From the NCBI RefSeq assembly GCF_945859685.1, contig NC_079147.1:63828946-63892945 (forward strand): a DNA stretch of 64,000 bases. The letters are read 5' to 3'. A model generated the notes under the pieces. The model saw only the letters and a program-made list of their open reading frames with translations. It made no database searches and was not told the origin of the DNA. The position numbers and the translations under genes are program-made. Positions 33,261-45,080 of this stretch are shown here, in pieces. Every line of letters begins with the position of its first letter. Position 1 is the first letter of the stretch. This stretch comes from Eupeodes corollae (Eukaryota; Arthropoda; Insecta; Diptera; Syrphidae).

Positions 33261-35440
33261 AACTTTTCATCAACGTTATCAAATTAAAAAATCTAAAATC
33301 AAGTCCTAAAAAAACAAGAACTTGCAATCAACATCTTATCGATGTTGTTATAACTAAATCTCTGGCATTCTAATGAAACCAATTTATCTGAAATTGTAAC
33401 CATTTTTGTAAAATTAAAAATGCCAACAAATTTAGGCATTCAAATAAGAAGTTTAAAAAAAACTTAAATTTCAACAACTAATTGAGTTGTATTTTTGTAA
33501 TTTATAGTTTTAAAATTTTGAACCAAAAAGTTCTCCGTGAAAATTATTTTCAGAATAGTGAAATAGCACTTATAGTGCTAAAGGGAATTCAAGAAAGCAA
33601 CGGGAAATTATCAATTTCGTAACCAATATAAAAATAGAGGTAAACGAGACAGTGGTAATGTTATTGATGAACCTTCTGTAGTGACGAACGTTTTTAACAA
33701 TTTTAATTTGTTGGATTAATATTGGAAAGTAATAATTTGTATTAGTTGTTCAATTCTGACTAAGTTGAAAATGCATTACATTTTAGTATTTATTCTAAGG
33801 TTTATTAATTATAGAAAAAACTTAAAAGAAATAATTTTTGAACATACAAGTTAAAAAAAAACTGTATACATAAAAACATACATATTTTGAAAATGAGGGA
33901 TTTTTATTTTGCAGCGTTTTAAAAGTTAAATTAGACCGATTAAAATAATTTCCAATGGATAGTTATTAATAATAAGATTTTTGTTTTTGGCGCCTTTAAA
34001 CTTTGAGTTCTTTGCCAAATTGAATTTACCCTATTCAGGACGTGTAAACATAATTTAGTTTGCGTAGATAAAATTAAATTGAGTTTTTCTACATAAAATT
34101 CAGGTCTTACGTTTATATGGAAATTAAAGTTAAAATAAAGCTAATGCACTGTAAAATATGAAGTGAGCAAAACTAGTTAATGTATTCGAAACAATCAGAT
34201 TTTTAGACTTTAGTAATTGTCTCGTCATGGAAACTTAACATTATTGTGTTCTATTACTGAATCAACATGATTTTTTTTGGAATTTTCCATTGGAATGAAA
34301 AATTGTCAAAAGCAGACATTTTTTTTGATTTTCATATTATGAAACACTTACTTTGAAAAGTAAATGCTTTAAGCTAATGCTAAAATTGTTAATGTCAAAT
34401 AAAACATTAAAGTAAATTTTGTATGATAATCAAGTTGACGAAAAATGTAAAACCATCGAAAAATCTTCTTACGTAATTAAGTTAATTTTTGAATTAAAAA
34501 ATTTTCTTGAACAAATGAAAAATTCGTAATGGTACAACTGATTTCTTTTGCTAACATGAGCTAAAAATCGTGATGTGATTAAACAATCATAGAAAATCAA
34601 ATAAATTAACTGTATGGTGTAGTTTTCAAGAAGTTCTGTAACTAGTTTTTGATAAAGAGGACACATTAAGGCTTATTTAGATTAAGATAACTTATGAGGT
34701 TGTACAGCGTAATTTAACATTCCTAAACTTGAAATATTTATGGATACTTTTTTTTTTAATCATGTCCCTATTTGGATTAAATGGCAACTTGTATTTTGAT
34801 TTCTCCCTAATGGTTCGACAAAATTGTGTCTATTGCTTCGATATAACAAGCATTATTTTTAATTAAAACGTTCAATAAATTTCAATTGGTAAAATGGAGG
34901 AAGATTTTGTTATAAATCAAGTTCGACGAAAAAGAGTGAGTATACGCCAGAGTATACCACTTCAAGAACGTGTTGTTTTTATACGTAATTAGTGAGTCAA
35001 GCAAAACTGTTCGATTATTGAATGATAATTTTATTGTCTCCAGAAAGTATTTAAATATTTTACTGAAAAGCCTTATCCTGACCTTAGATGCAATTACTTA
35101 TTTTTCAATAATTCATTGTTGATTTGTTGAAAATATGTCAACTGTTAGAAATCATCAAGTTCAGCTCACATAATAGGGCCTACTAAATAACTTAAAATCT
35201 TAAATAAAAAGTCCATGTAAGGACTTAAAAAATTATGAAGTTAAAGAAATTTTAACAAATCCCTTAGATCGATTGAACATTGCCATTTTTATAGTTGTTT
35301 TATCTTCTATCGATGCATTCTTTCAAAAAATGCCCTATTCAAGCAACTAGTTACCTTCTCTTAAAATCCACATTAAATTACCCTTGAGTTCTATGGTGGA
35401 CTATTTTTGGAGATTTTTTTTCAGCCACACATAAAGAATG
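33261..35440. other. AT-rich stretch without recognised gene
   Basis: About 2.2 kb of AT-rich sequence. No supported exon, element end or conserved transposon motif was seen on either strand. Confidence 0.45.
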
Positions 35441-35445
35441 TAATA

Positions 35446-35628
35446 ACGTTGTCATGATGGTTAGTGCGTAGGACTGTCTTACCAGAGGTCTTGGCAGGTA
35501 TTGACAAATCCTCCAAATGTAATTCTCGTCATGAAAAAAGCTTCCACAAATTTTCCGTTTGAATTTGGCATAAAAACTGTAGGTCGGCTCATTCCTTGAA
35601 ATGTACCGCACACAGGAATGGTTGTGTA
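35446..35628 (+). mobile_element. tRNA-derived SINE, copy 4 (plus strand, small internal deletion)
   Basis: Starts with 'gttgtcatgatggttagtg' (A-box region) and 'ccagaggtcttgg', but the B box and the next ~45 bases are deleted at 'ggtcttgg-caggtattgaca'. The body then follows in the expected order ('tctcgtcatgaaaaaagctt', 'catttccttgaaatg'-like, 'cacacaggaatggttg'). It is in the opposite orientation to copies 1-3. Confidence 0.75.
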
Positions 35629-35671
35629 TTATAAGTCTCTATGCCTTGATTCTCTACGAATTTTTGTTTCA

Positions 35672-35768
35672 CTAAATATTGAATTTATTAATATTAGTCT
35701 AGTCATGAGACCCTTGTAAAATATACAAACCAAATCTAGTTTTAGCTTTTAAAGTCTTCATTCTTTTA
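35672..35768. repeat. Left ~100-bp direct repeat flanking LINE D copy 2
   Basis: Starts 'ctaaatattgaatttattaa' and contains 'atattagtctagt' and 'tagttttagctttt'. It is repeated, in the same orientation and with moderate divergence, at 36566-36665. It ends where the LINE's A-tail (T-run) begins. Confidence 0.75.
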
Positions 35769-36565
35769 ATTTTTTTTTATATTGTAGGCGCACTCAAGGG
35801 AATATGAACACGCTTATAATGATTAAGCACAGTGAGAGCAATAAGGAAGGGAGACGGTGCCCAAAAGATACAAAAATTTCAGTTAAACAACGGTCAACTT
35901 TCATTTTCAGAAATGTCTTTTGAATTCTGTCAAGAGACTTAAGTAGAGGTTATTGAAGAATCTGCACAGATATAGGAATCAGAAGGGATACAAAAAACTT
36001 AGCAGCGTTTTTGGCGACTTCACTTTTGCCATCAATCCTTAAAAGATGGTTTGTCCAGTCTCCTAGATGCAAGTAACAGGATAGCGGCATTGGGGAGAGT
36101 AACACTTTTGGGACAGTAGACAGCATTGAGTTTTCGAAGCAAGTAACAGGTTTTTAATTCCCCATTGTACAATGCTGTCAAGATCAGAATTTATTGAGCT
36201 TATCATACTCTGCCGTTGATAGTCCACACCCGAAGGACAAGTATTGGAATATAAAAGCGAATACGAAAGGCTGAGGGTACTGTCATCACCAAAATAATTT
36301 AAAGGGTTAGAATTTTAAGAAAAAAAGATCATTTATTTAAAAATAAGGAAAAGTGTCGATCTAAAAGGTAATTTCTAACCCGATAAGTTTTCGATAAGAA
36401 AGCTTAATGCCAAACTCTTTCAAATGAATTTGAAATATCAAGTGCAATAATCTTACTTCCTCCAAAACGATGTAAGGATTTGTCCCACTGTTCGGTGACA
36501 TAAAGCATAAGATCACCATACTATCGGTCATTGAGAAGATTTCGAACTTCAAGATATTTCTTAAG
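35769..36565 (-). mobile_element. Non-LTR retrotransposon family D, copy 2 (5'-truncated)
   Basis: Minus strand. Beginning at 36565 is the RT patch KKYLEVRNLLND, matching KxLEDRKLLNDRQ of the long copy. HRFGGSKIIAL- and SFR-type sequence and a decayed C-terminal region (about 36250-36000) follow, then a 3' UTR with CSHCA near 35840 like the other D 3' ends, and an A-run (plus-strand T-run about 35769-35780). It is flanked by direct repeats of about 100 bp (35672-35768 and 36566-36665). Confidence 0.75.
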
Positions 36566-36665
36566 CTAAATATCGTATTTATTGATATTAGTCTAGTTAT
36601 AAGCCCCCTGTAGTGTCTACAAAATAAATAAAAAATGCAGTTATAGCTCTTGGTTTTCATTTTTC
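36566..36665. repeat. Right ~100-bp direct repeat flanking LINE D copy 2
   Basis: Starts 'ctaaatatcgtatttattga' immediately at the 5' truncation point of the LINE and parallels the left repeat through 'atattagtctagt', 'gcagttatagctctt' and a T-rich end. The two together look like a very long target-site duplication. Confidence 0.75.
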
Positions 36666-38480
36666 TAACTTTTTTTGAATTCAATCTTAAACTAGATTCA
36701 CATCTATAACACTACATATCATTATTTTGAGGTAGACATGACACACTTTAAAAACTTTATTTTATTTCACAGTATTGTAAACTCTTCTTTAAACAAACCT
36801 TCTTGAAAATAATTCGTCAACTATAACTATAAGAAATATAGTAAATTGAAAAATTACATTACCCTTCATATGATAAATAATACTTTTCTAGAGATTACTC
36901 AAAGCATTATGCTTCAACTATTTATTTACTATTTCACTAACAAAAAAGACTGATGAAAAAGACAAAAAAAAAAATACAAACAAAAATCCAAAGCCATATA
37001 AAGATGATCAAAATTTCCATATTTACACTTTTATATAAAATTTAAAAAGACGAACAAAATTGTCAAATAAATGTCTTTCTTTTTTTTCTTAAAGTAGGAA
37101 ATTCCTTAACGAACCATGCACAATGTCTATGTCCCATGACTCGACAAAGTTAAACTTCTTAATTTTCCAAAGCAAATCCCATTACCTTCAAATATATGTG
37201 AATATGTTCTGAGCACATAACTGTATGTAACCACTACGACAAGTATTTTGGATGTATCTCTATTCTATAGAGAGTTTGTGTGTGTGTGTCTGTAGACATA
37301 CGTATGTGTTTGTATAGCAAAGTATGCTCATACGGTTATATTTATGCAATCCTTTTTCATATTACATGCTAAATTTCCTGATTACACTCGCTTTTCCCTC
37401 CAAGGTATACGCTATTTGCATCCCAGAACTATTGCGCTTGAACAGTAAAAAAAAAGGAGCAGCTTTATCTCCATGGAAAACGAATCGAACCGAAAGGATG
37501 CAAATATGCAAAAAGTCACAAGCAAAAAGGATACTTCTTTACGAATAGAGCATCGTCGCCGTTGCCGTACCAAAGCGGAAGATGGGTGTTTAAACAAATA
37601 TATGTGAGTACTTTATGAAAAATAAAAATAAAGGAACAAAAATATACCAAGAAAAAGTAACGAAATGTTTGCGTTCCTCGCGTTCGTTGGTAAAGAAAAA
37701 GAAAAATGACGAGCAAGGCAACTGGAAACTGCAAATACAACGAGAACGGGAGGAGGAGGCAGTAAGAGTACCTAAGTGAAAAAGTGGGATTCGAAAATGT
37801 TTTTCTAACTTCTTTGTTGACTGTCAACACAATATTATAGGAAAATATGCGAAGAAAATATAGAATAACCAAATCAAAGTTATATAAGTAAAAAAGAAAC
37901 AGCACTTACATAAAAAGAAACAAATAACCAACAAACCAACGGAAATATGGAAATAGGTCCTTTAAATACACATCCTTATGGAAAGTACTTGCTTTTATAG
38001 GGTGATTTAGGGTCATTTAGAGGGACATTTCAAAAGAATCTGCAAGTAAGTTGTGAGAGAGGTTGGACTTTGGTGATGTGATCAGATAAAAATATACAAT
38101 TCTGACTTCTGTAGTTAAAGCCTAATAACCCATTCTCGATGTCACTATTTCATCTATGAGTGGAACTTGATTCTAGGAAACTATGATTAGTTTTGAATAT
38201 TTGTTATGTTGACAATGACACGCTTTTAACAGAAACTCCAACAACGATTGAACACCTCTGAAATGCTTTATTTAGGTTGTTGTCTTATCCAATATAAATT
38301 TTGTGTCAAAATATTCAGTTGCACTCCCCTCCCCCCCTTTCATATTCAAACAATTCTGATATAATATTTGAACTTATAAGACGTCCACAATATTACTCTA
38401 TATCTACATTCTGTGAAGTTCTTTCAACTAAAGAGATTATTTGTTCAGCCGCACATCAAGAATGTTGAATGTTCACCTAA
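36666..38480. other. Stretch without recognised gene; mixed AT-rich and less AT-rich sequence
   Basis: No element proteins are seen. A GT microsatellite lies at about 37277-37290 and a C-run near 38328-38337. About 37330-37950 is less AT-rich with open frames on both strands (37324-37548, 37516-37905). The latter is strongly hydrophobic but has no start context or domain and is not called. This may be host non-coding DNA. Confidence 0.35.
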
Positions 38481-38489
38481 TTCCAATTT

Positions 38490-39715
38490 TTCCTCCAACT
38501 TAGTGTCAAAGAAATTAAAAAAATAATACAAACATTTCTATCTTATCAGTGTGGCTTCAGATTAGGAAAGTCCGCCATTGACCAAATATTCACTTTACGA
38601 CAGATCTGAGGAACTTTAAATCGATATCTATCATTTCCTTATCGATTTTAAAGCCATCAATTGCAGCTTCTATAGGGAAGAGTTTAACAGAGCAATGTCT
38701 AGTTTCGACATTATTTCCAAACTCATCCATTTGTACAGAATAAAAATGGAGAATGCATCAAGGTCGGGAAAGATCCTACCATTGGATGCCAAAAATAGTT
38801 TTAGACAAGGCGAAACAATGTCATGCGATTCTTCAACATCTTTCTGGCAAGAATTGTGCAAAACTCAACTCAACCGTCAACACTAGAGGCACAATCTTCC
38901 AAAAGTCCATGCAATTACTCAGATACGCCGATGATATCGACACAATTGGAAGATCAAAGCGTAATGTTAGAGGAGTGTTTTTGAGCATTACTACGGAAGC
39001 GGAGAAGATGGGTTTAGTGGAAGGCAAGTCCAAGTATATGCTGCCATTAAAAAGGGCATTGAACAACGCCGTCTTAAAGAAAACTTCACTATGGATAAAT
39101 TTTAATTTGAGATAGTTGAAGACTTTGTCTACTTAGGCGCTACTATAAATTAAAACAACGACACCAGCACACGAATGAAACGAAGAATAACTCCTGCAAA
39201 TCGCTGCTTCTTGGGACTAAGAAGGCAATTGAGTAGTAAAGTCTTCTAGGAGCATCTTAAATCACCATGTATAAGACGATCATTATCCCTGTTATCACTT
39301 GTGGCGCAGGGCTTTGATCCTGTCAAAGAAAGATTTGAGCTTTTTATGATGGTTTGAGAAAAATTGTGCGGGTGATTTTTGGTCCCGTTTGTATAGATGG
39401 AGAGTGGAGGAAAAGATACAACGACGAACTAAACGGGATATACAGTGAAACCACCATAAAAGTCCAACGACTTACTACGTCATATGGAGCAAATGTATAT
39501 CAACGCTCCAGCCTTGAAAGTCTTGGAATCCAATCCCAAGTGATAGTTAAGTAGAGGAAGACCGCGACTCAGGTGGCACATGCAGGTGGAACAAAACCTC
39601 AACCAACTTGGCGTGCGAAATTGAAAAAAAACAGCTAAGGAACGAGCTGACTGGATACACATGTTTGTTGAGGCCCAGTTCCGTTCTGGATTGTAGCGCC
39701 ACGCTATACCAAATC
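38490..39715 (+). mobile_element. RTE-like retrotransposon family C, copy 2 (5'-truncated)
   Basis: Plus strand. It starts inside the RT (YQCGFRLGKSAIDQIFTLRQI, about 38550-38610) and runs to the C-terminus (VRVIFGPVCIDGEWRKR, about 39363-39415) and the Arg/Gln-rich end near 39600. Same order and wording as the copy at 4.84 kb. Frameshifts are frequent, with several early in the RT. Confidence 0.85.
38700..39115 (+). pseudogene. Family C RT palm with intact YADD, broken elsewhere
   Basis: The segment in frame from 38753 contains NTRGTIFQKSMQLLRYADDI. The catalytic YADD is intact at 38924-38935, followed by DTIGRSKRNVRGVFLSI and AEKMGLVEGKSKYML. Upstream palm sequence is in two other frames (SFDIISKLIHLYRIKM at 38700 and FNIFL near 38840). 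It is the only YADD of the three family C copies that survives. Confidence 0.8.
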
Positions 39716-41089
39716 TACCTTAAATTCTAGGATTAATTTAATAGAACTAAGTGGTGACCTACTGGTGATTTCTTTATTCTTCTGAGTTGCAAAATAAGTC
39801 TCCAGGAACTGGTCGTTTATTCAAAGATTTTAAGGGAGACTTACTGACCCTTGTGTCCGGAAAATGTCTTAAAATAGTAACATAAAAGCTGGAAACTTAA
39901 AAAAAATCAAATGATTTATTAATTAAGGATAACTTTTTGAGCTAAATTGTTGGTCTAGTCGTGGTTAAGTACCAAAATTCATTTCCTTTTAAACTTGTTA
40001 TGTTCTCGGCCACAATTGTAACCTCAATTATAGTTTTTCAAGCTTTACCTTCAAGCTCTTGAGTTTAACTTGAAATCCACAAAACGCGTCATTAATGTTC
40101 TAAATGTTATTTTTATGTAAGAAACTCTGTCTTAAGACATCTGTTAAATTTCGTTTTGTTTTAGGTTTCCTAATACTTCTTCAAAAAAACACTTCTTAAT
40201 TATTGTGGTAAATTGAACATATTTTGTCCATGAAATCAAAGTCGAAGTTATCTATTTTATCCTTAATCCACCCCGAAGGAAGAATTTGTTCTGAGTGTGT
40301 ATTTTACAATTATTTAATGATTCATTCCTTAACCAACGGAACCAAAGAATTCGACCAAAGTCTACCTTAAAAAGGTACACAACTGACATAACACAAACCA
40401 TTTGTTTGAAAATAAAGTGATAAAATGAGAAAAACATTGTGACATCCACCGCCATTATTATGAACACCAAACAAACGTTGTCTACATTATTATGATGTAG
40501 TTAAAAATCTTCAAAATTAATTAAAATTTAATATTTACAACGACAGCAGACAATGACTTTACATTCCATATTTTCCGGTGTTTCAAAAAAACAAAATTTG
40601 AATATAAAAATTATACAAAGTGAGTTATAAAATTAACATAACCAAACACTTAAGTAATGACATTTAAATTCATGAAACTTAATTCTAGAATGAAAAGGAG
40701 CTGCAAGAAATGGAAAGAATATAATTTTCCAAACATTCAATACAAGATTATAAAAATAAAAAGAAAATAATATTAAAAGTAAAGAAAAGCGAAAAACAAA
40801 ATAAAAACCTTAAAGAGTATTTGAAATATCATTTAATTCTTTCTTTAAGCAGCTTTTAGCTTCATCAACATCATATAAGACTGAAAAATTGATATCAGCC
40901 ATAAAATAAAAAATAAGTACACATAAGTACACACTTGAGATACAATAAAAACGCTATTATACCTCATGTAGATATTATATAGTCAACCCTCTGCATACTT
41001 AGCCTGTTCACTTTGTTGAATAAAGTTCATGTAAGGGTTGAAAGAAGTTGCCTTTAACGTGGGCTTTTGAATAAATGGTGTTGGTCTTA
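39716..41089. other. AT-rich stretch without recognised gene
   Basis: No supported element or exon. A 72-residue open frame on the minus strand (40252-40470) has no recognisable domain. Confidence 0.4.
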
Positions 41090-41500
41090 TAAAGGGTTTT
41101 CCAAGATGCGGGTAGAATTTGTGTTTATGTGACATCTGTCAACTCTTTTATTTATTCAGTTGTTAATGCCAAATCATCAACATCATGAATCAGCCAACAA
41201 CCGTTCATTCAAGGAACAGAAGATCGACGAGAACAATGCCGCGATCCGTGAAAGTGTACAGCAGAACCCGAGGCATCCTAGTCCTCTCAGTGCACAAGAA
41301 CTGGGCCTTTTGCAGACTTTAACTTGGCGAATTTTCCGTTGGGATTTGGGCTCAAAGTCCATGACCATAGAAAACGCGGTTTGTTCACTAACTGGTCTTC
41401 GAATAGTTTGGAAGATGACTCCAATTTTAGCCATCGCTCAAATTCAGCCGGATCTATGCGGAAGAGTCATTGAAAATTGAACCACTCAGATCCGTTTTAT
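41090..41500 (+). mobile_element. Mariner-type transposon fragment, internally deleted
   Basis: The possible left terminus is TAAAGGGTTTTCC at 41090. The transposase piece (41160-41480) has part of the second helix-turn-helix region (IDENNAAIRESVQQNP, LSAQELGLLQTLTWRIF, WDLGSKSMTIEN). A frameshift into TNWSSNSLEDDSNFS follows (about 41390-41440). It then jumps directly to the C-terminal block AIAQIQPDLCGRVIEN (41435-41478). All three catalytic acids are missing. No matching right terminus was recognised. Confidence 0.7.
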
Positions 41501-42500
41501 TTCTATGATATGATTTATATAGCCTTAGTTTAAAATAGCAAAGAAAAAAAGTACAGATCCAGCAGCTTGAGTTAAGCAACTTTTTTCGACATTTTAATAG
41601 CATACCTATGTACGTTTGATTTATTGAAACTTTTGATTAAACTCAAAGAAGTTAACATTATAGGAATCAAGACTTTATTGAAACTTAACAGAAGGCTTGC
41701 AAAAGAATGCAATTATTATAAATCATTTATTGATTGTTTTAGATTTTGAAATCGACTTTAGTTAGCATTTTTTTTAAAGTTATTGCATTCTCTTGAAGTC
41801 TGAGTTTTGTTGCATTCTCAAGTGAAATAAATCCCACTACATACTTTTAAAGTCATAAAAGATTGGATTCAAAAAAGATTGCATTGTTTCAAAAGAATGA
41901 AATAGTGTTCAAAAATTTCTAAAAAGGAATAAATATCATAAAATGTCTAAAAAAATTGAGTTTCATTAATTTTAAGACAAGAATAAAAGCTTGTCATTAA
42001 TTGACCATAACCTAATAAGCTGAATGTTATTTAAAAAAAATAACTCAGAGAAAAAGTTTAATTCTAGGCAGAGTTTTGACAGGATCGTAATAATAAGATA
42101 ATTTAATTTTGAAAGTTGGAAAACTGCATGTGCCAAGAAAACCATATGTTCGTCTTAAATAAAATATCATACTTGGGTATGAGATAGGTTATTATAAAAT
42201 CCTTTCAAGTTTTCAATTTAATTGTAAGTGGATTTATTTAAGCATTAAATAAAAGAATTGTAAAACAAGGAAGAAAACTTACAACTTTGTAATAATTTCC
42301 AAAAATGTTCATCATTCACAAGCAACCAAGAAGAAAGCTTAAGAACCAATTTTGATAAAAAATTCTACTTATAAAAGATGTCTCAACAAAATTGTCTACC
42401 CTTCTTTTTTAATGTATTCAATGCAATGTAGATATACGACCTCAGACTGACGTATTTAATAATGCTTAACACAATTTCGAAACGCTGCATATTCGAATTT
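41501..42500. other. AT-rich stretch without recognised gene
   Basis: Nothing recognised on either strand, up to the 5' truncation point of LINE B copy 2. Confidence 0.4.
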
Positions 42501-42509
42501 CTGAAATAC

Positions 42510-44315
42510 GTGAGAAAAATATTCTTGGAAAATTTCAATAAACTATGTTTGCAGAAGTTGCTGCAAAACAGGTGCGACAGCAGGACCGTTAACAGAATAA
42601 CCAAAGAGCTGACTTATGTACACAACTCAAAGCAACACCTGGTAAAAGAAGTAGATGGTGATACTAAGTTCGGTGGATGAAAAAGTCAAAAGGTGCAAAG
42701 AGCACTTTTCCTCGGTTTTAAACCGAGTGTTTACAAACAACTTGCACATGATGCCTTCTGAAGCACTCGAACAAACTAATCCCCGAATCCGCACCGCACC
42801 ACCCAGTAAAGATGAGATCGAAGCCACGATTAAAGAACTGAAGAACAACAAAGCGGTAGGACTTGATGGAATTCCCGCAGAGTTCTTACAAGCACCAACT
42901 TCATCAAGCGAACTGCTGCATCCGCTCATAAACGAAGCCTGGACCATCGAAAGCTTCCTCGATGTGTGCAAGAAGGGAATGATCGTCAAGGTACCAAAAA
43001 AGGAGAACTTTCAAAGCGCGAAAACTGGAGAAAAATTTGTGTTCTCAACCGTTGCCAAAATAGTAGTAACAATCATAATGAAAAACCTTGAGGCTACACT
43101 CGATGCCGAACAAGCAGGATTCCGCTCTGGATCATCCTGTATTGATCACATCAACACCCTGCGGACATTATTGAGCAGTGCCTTGAATATCGAGCACCAC
43201 TACACCTGGTATTCATCAACTTCGATAAGGCCTTTAATAGCATCAACAGGGAGTACATCTGGTGAGCTTTTGCGGAGGAGAAGCATTTTAGAAAAACTAA
43301 TTGCTATACAAAGTCAACATATGATGGATCCAAGTGTCACGTTCTGCACGATGGCAGGTTGTTAGATGATTTTGAAATCCGTTGCGGAGTCAGACAGGGC
43401 TGTATTCTGTCGCCAATATTGTTTTTGTGGGTGATAAGCGATGAACTGCAAGCTGCTTTGTCAGGTAGCGGAGGGATCCAGTGGACTTGGACGTCGTATT
43501 TATACAACTAATATTACGCTGCCGACGTTTGCTTACTTTCTCATAGGATAATGGATCTCCATTAAGTAACAACAAGGGTGGATAGAAAAACAGAAGTAGT
43601 GAGTCTGAAAATTAATTCCGGAAAAAAATTATCAGCTCCTGAACGCCACCATCCTCTCAAATGAATATTTTCTCGCAACCGGTGGAGAAAGTGAAGAGCT
43701 TTCAATACCTTTTAAGTATTGTCTCCATTGAATTCAGAACCGAACAAGACGCATCGAAGAAGCAAAAGTGAGTTTCGGTATGCTGTCGAAAATTTGAAGG
43801 AATAACTCAGCTTAAGAACAAAGCTGTTTTTAAAGTTAAATCCGTACTTTTATGTGGGTGTAGCACCTGGAAGGTTATTTCAGCCATTACAAAAAATCTG
43901 CAAACCTTCATAAATAGATGTCTTCTCAACATCCCAAGAATTGTCTGGCCAAACCAAAAATTCAAAGAGGTCCTCCATAGAAGGACAGGTCAGGAACCTA
44001 TAGACTCTATAATACGAAGACGTAAGTGCCAATAAATAGGTCATACGTTTCGAAAAGGTAACGACTGCATTGCAGGCCTAGTAATGCAGTGGAATCCGCT
44101 TAAACAGTTAGGAATTAGATCTGGACGACCGAGAAGCACATGGCGCAAGACAGTCGAGGAGGAATCAGTGTCACTAGGCAAAAGTTGAAGGGAGCTGGAA
44201 CACATCTCCGAAAACCGCAATCGATGTGTGAGTAGGTGTAGCAGAGAGGCTATGTCTCATAAGGGGTCCCCAACAGACTTAACTGGTCTGAGGACCTAAG
44301 TAATTAAGTAAGTAT
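42510..44315 (+). mobile_element. Non-LTR retrotransposon family B, copy 2
   Basis: A plus-strand LINE that is longer at the 5' side than copy 1. A pre-RT linker lies at about 42590-42660 (RITKELTYVHNSKQHLVKEV). The RT lies at 42664-43520, and the C-terminal region runs to about 44240 with sequence matching 13.5-14.05 kb. The 3' end is 'cctaagtaattaagtaagta' (44290-44313), again a short AAGT repeat. Confidence 0.88.
42655..43520 (+). pseudogene. Family B reverse transcriptase, best-preserved open frame
   Basis: The frame at 42655-43365 is open for 236 codons, the longest in the window. It has VDEKVKRCKEHFSSVLN, IKELKNNKAVGLDGIPAEFL, ELLHPLINEAW, KKGMIVKVPKKE, ATLDAEQAGFRSGSSCIDHIN and TLRTLLSSALNIEHH. 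A frameshift at about 43205 takes the palm DF-EKAF equivalent out of frame (VFINFDKAFNS in another frame, with Asp changed to Asn in the first motif). CGVRQGCILSPILF is at about 43385-43425. The catalytic box reads YAAD (about 43513-43524), having lost one Asp. Confidence 0.85.
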
Positions 44316-44815
44316 GTTTGTATATGATCATTAGAAGGATCACTCAATTTTGAAAATTATTACCTACTGTTCATGGAATACTTCATCGACGTTTGTTTTT
44401 TGCAGTTCTTGTTATAATAAAATCATAAAGCCTTGTGCCGAGATGTCTATCAAAGATCAAATGCAGCTCATATATCTTCCATCCAAATATCACATATAAA
44501 ATATTTTAAAGCTTAATTTAACAAAGCAAATTAATTGATCGCGAAGTTTATAGAGTATTTCCGAAAAATTGTGTCGAGCTATGAGACTTATTTATAGATA
44601 AATAACATATTCAATATGAAAAGTTTCTTAAATGAATAAAATAAAATCTTCAAACCTTTAAAAATTAATGGGTTGGACCCACTGGTGGCATCATCGGTCC
44701 TTTTTAACATCCTATAGGAAGTTATTGTATTCAGAAGAATTATTGACTTGAAATGTTTTACAGACAATAATATTAAAAGATTTAAAGTGATTTAAATCAT
44801 ACGCAACAATTTAAA
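44316..44815. other. AT-rich stretch without recognised gene
   Basis: No element or exon signature seen. Confidence 0.4.
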
Positions 44816-44819
44816 AAAA

Positions 44820-45080
44820 AGTGACATATTAGTAAAATTGGTAAAAATTGGGTTTCGACAAAGATAGCTCTTGAAAAAAGAGTAATTGAAATCAGTATTT
44901 TTTGAACATTATACAAGGTATTTAAATTAAATTTTAGTTATTTTTTGGAGAAATCCATCCAATTGACAAACCTACAAAAACAACTAAAAACTGATACAAA
45001 ATAGTTTTCGACTCAAGTGTCTTGTAATCAAAGGTAGATATTAACTTCAAACATTTTTATTGAACAAAAAATCTTGTTTA
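44820..45080 (-). repeat. Repeat R array fragment (about two units, reverse orientation)
   Basis: The plus strand shows 'ggtaaaaattgggtttcgac' near 44838 and 'aaaatagttttcgactcaag' near 44998. These are the reverse complements of the unit marker, about 155 bp apart. Divergence is high, and neither head nor tail was seen. Confidence 0.55.

Noticed and set aside
37516..37905. 129-residue hydrophobic minus-strand open frame that could be a membrane protein
   Set aside because: The hydrophobicity reflects T-rich DNA (Phe/Leu/Tyr codons). There is no recognisable family, no plausible start context and no second exon.
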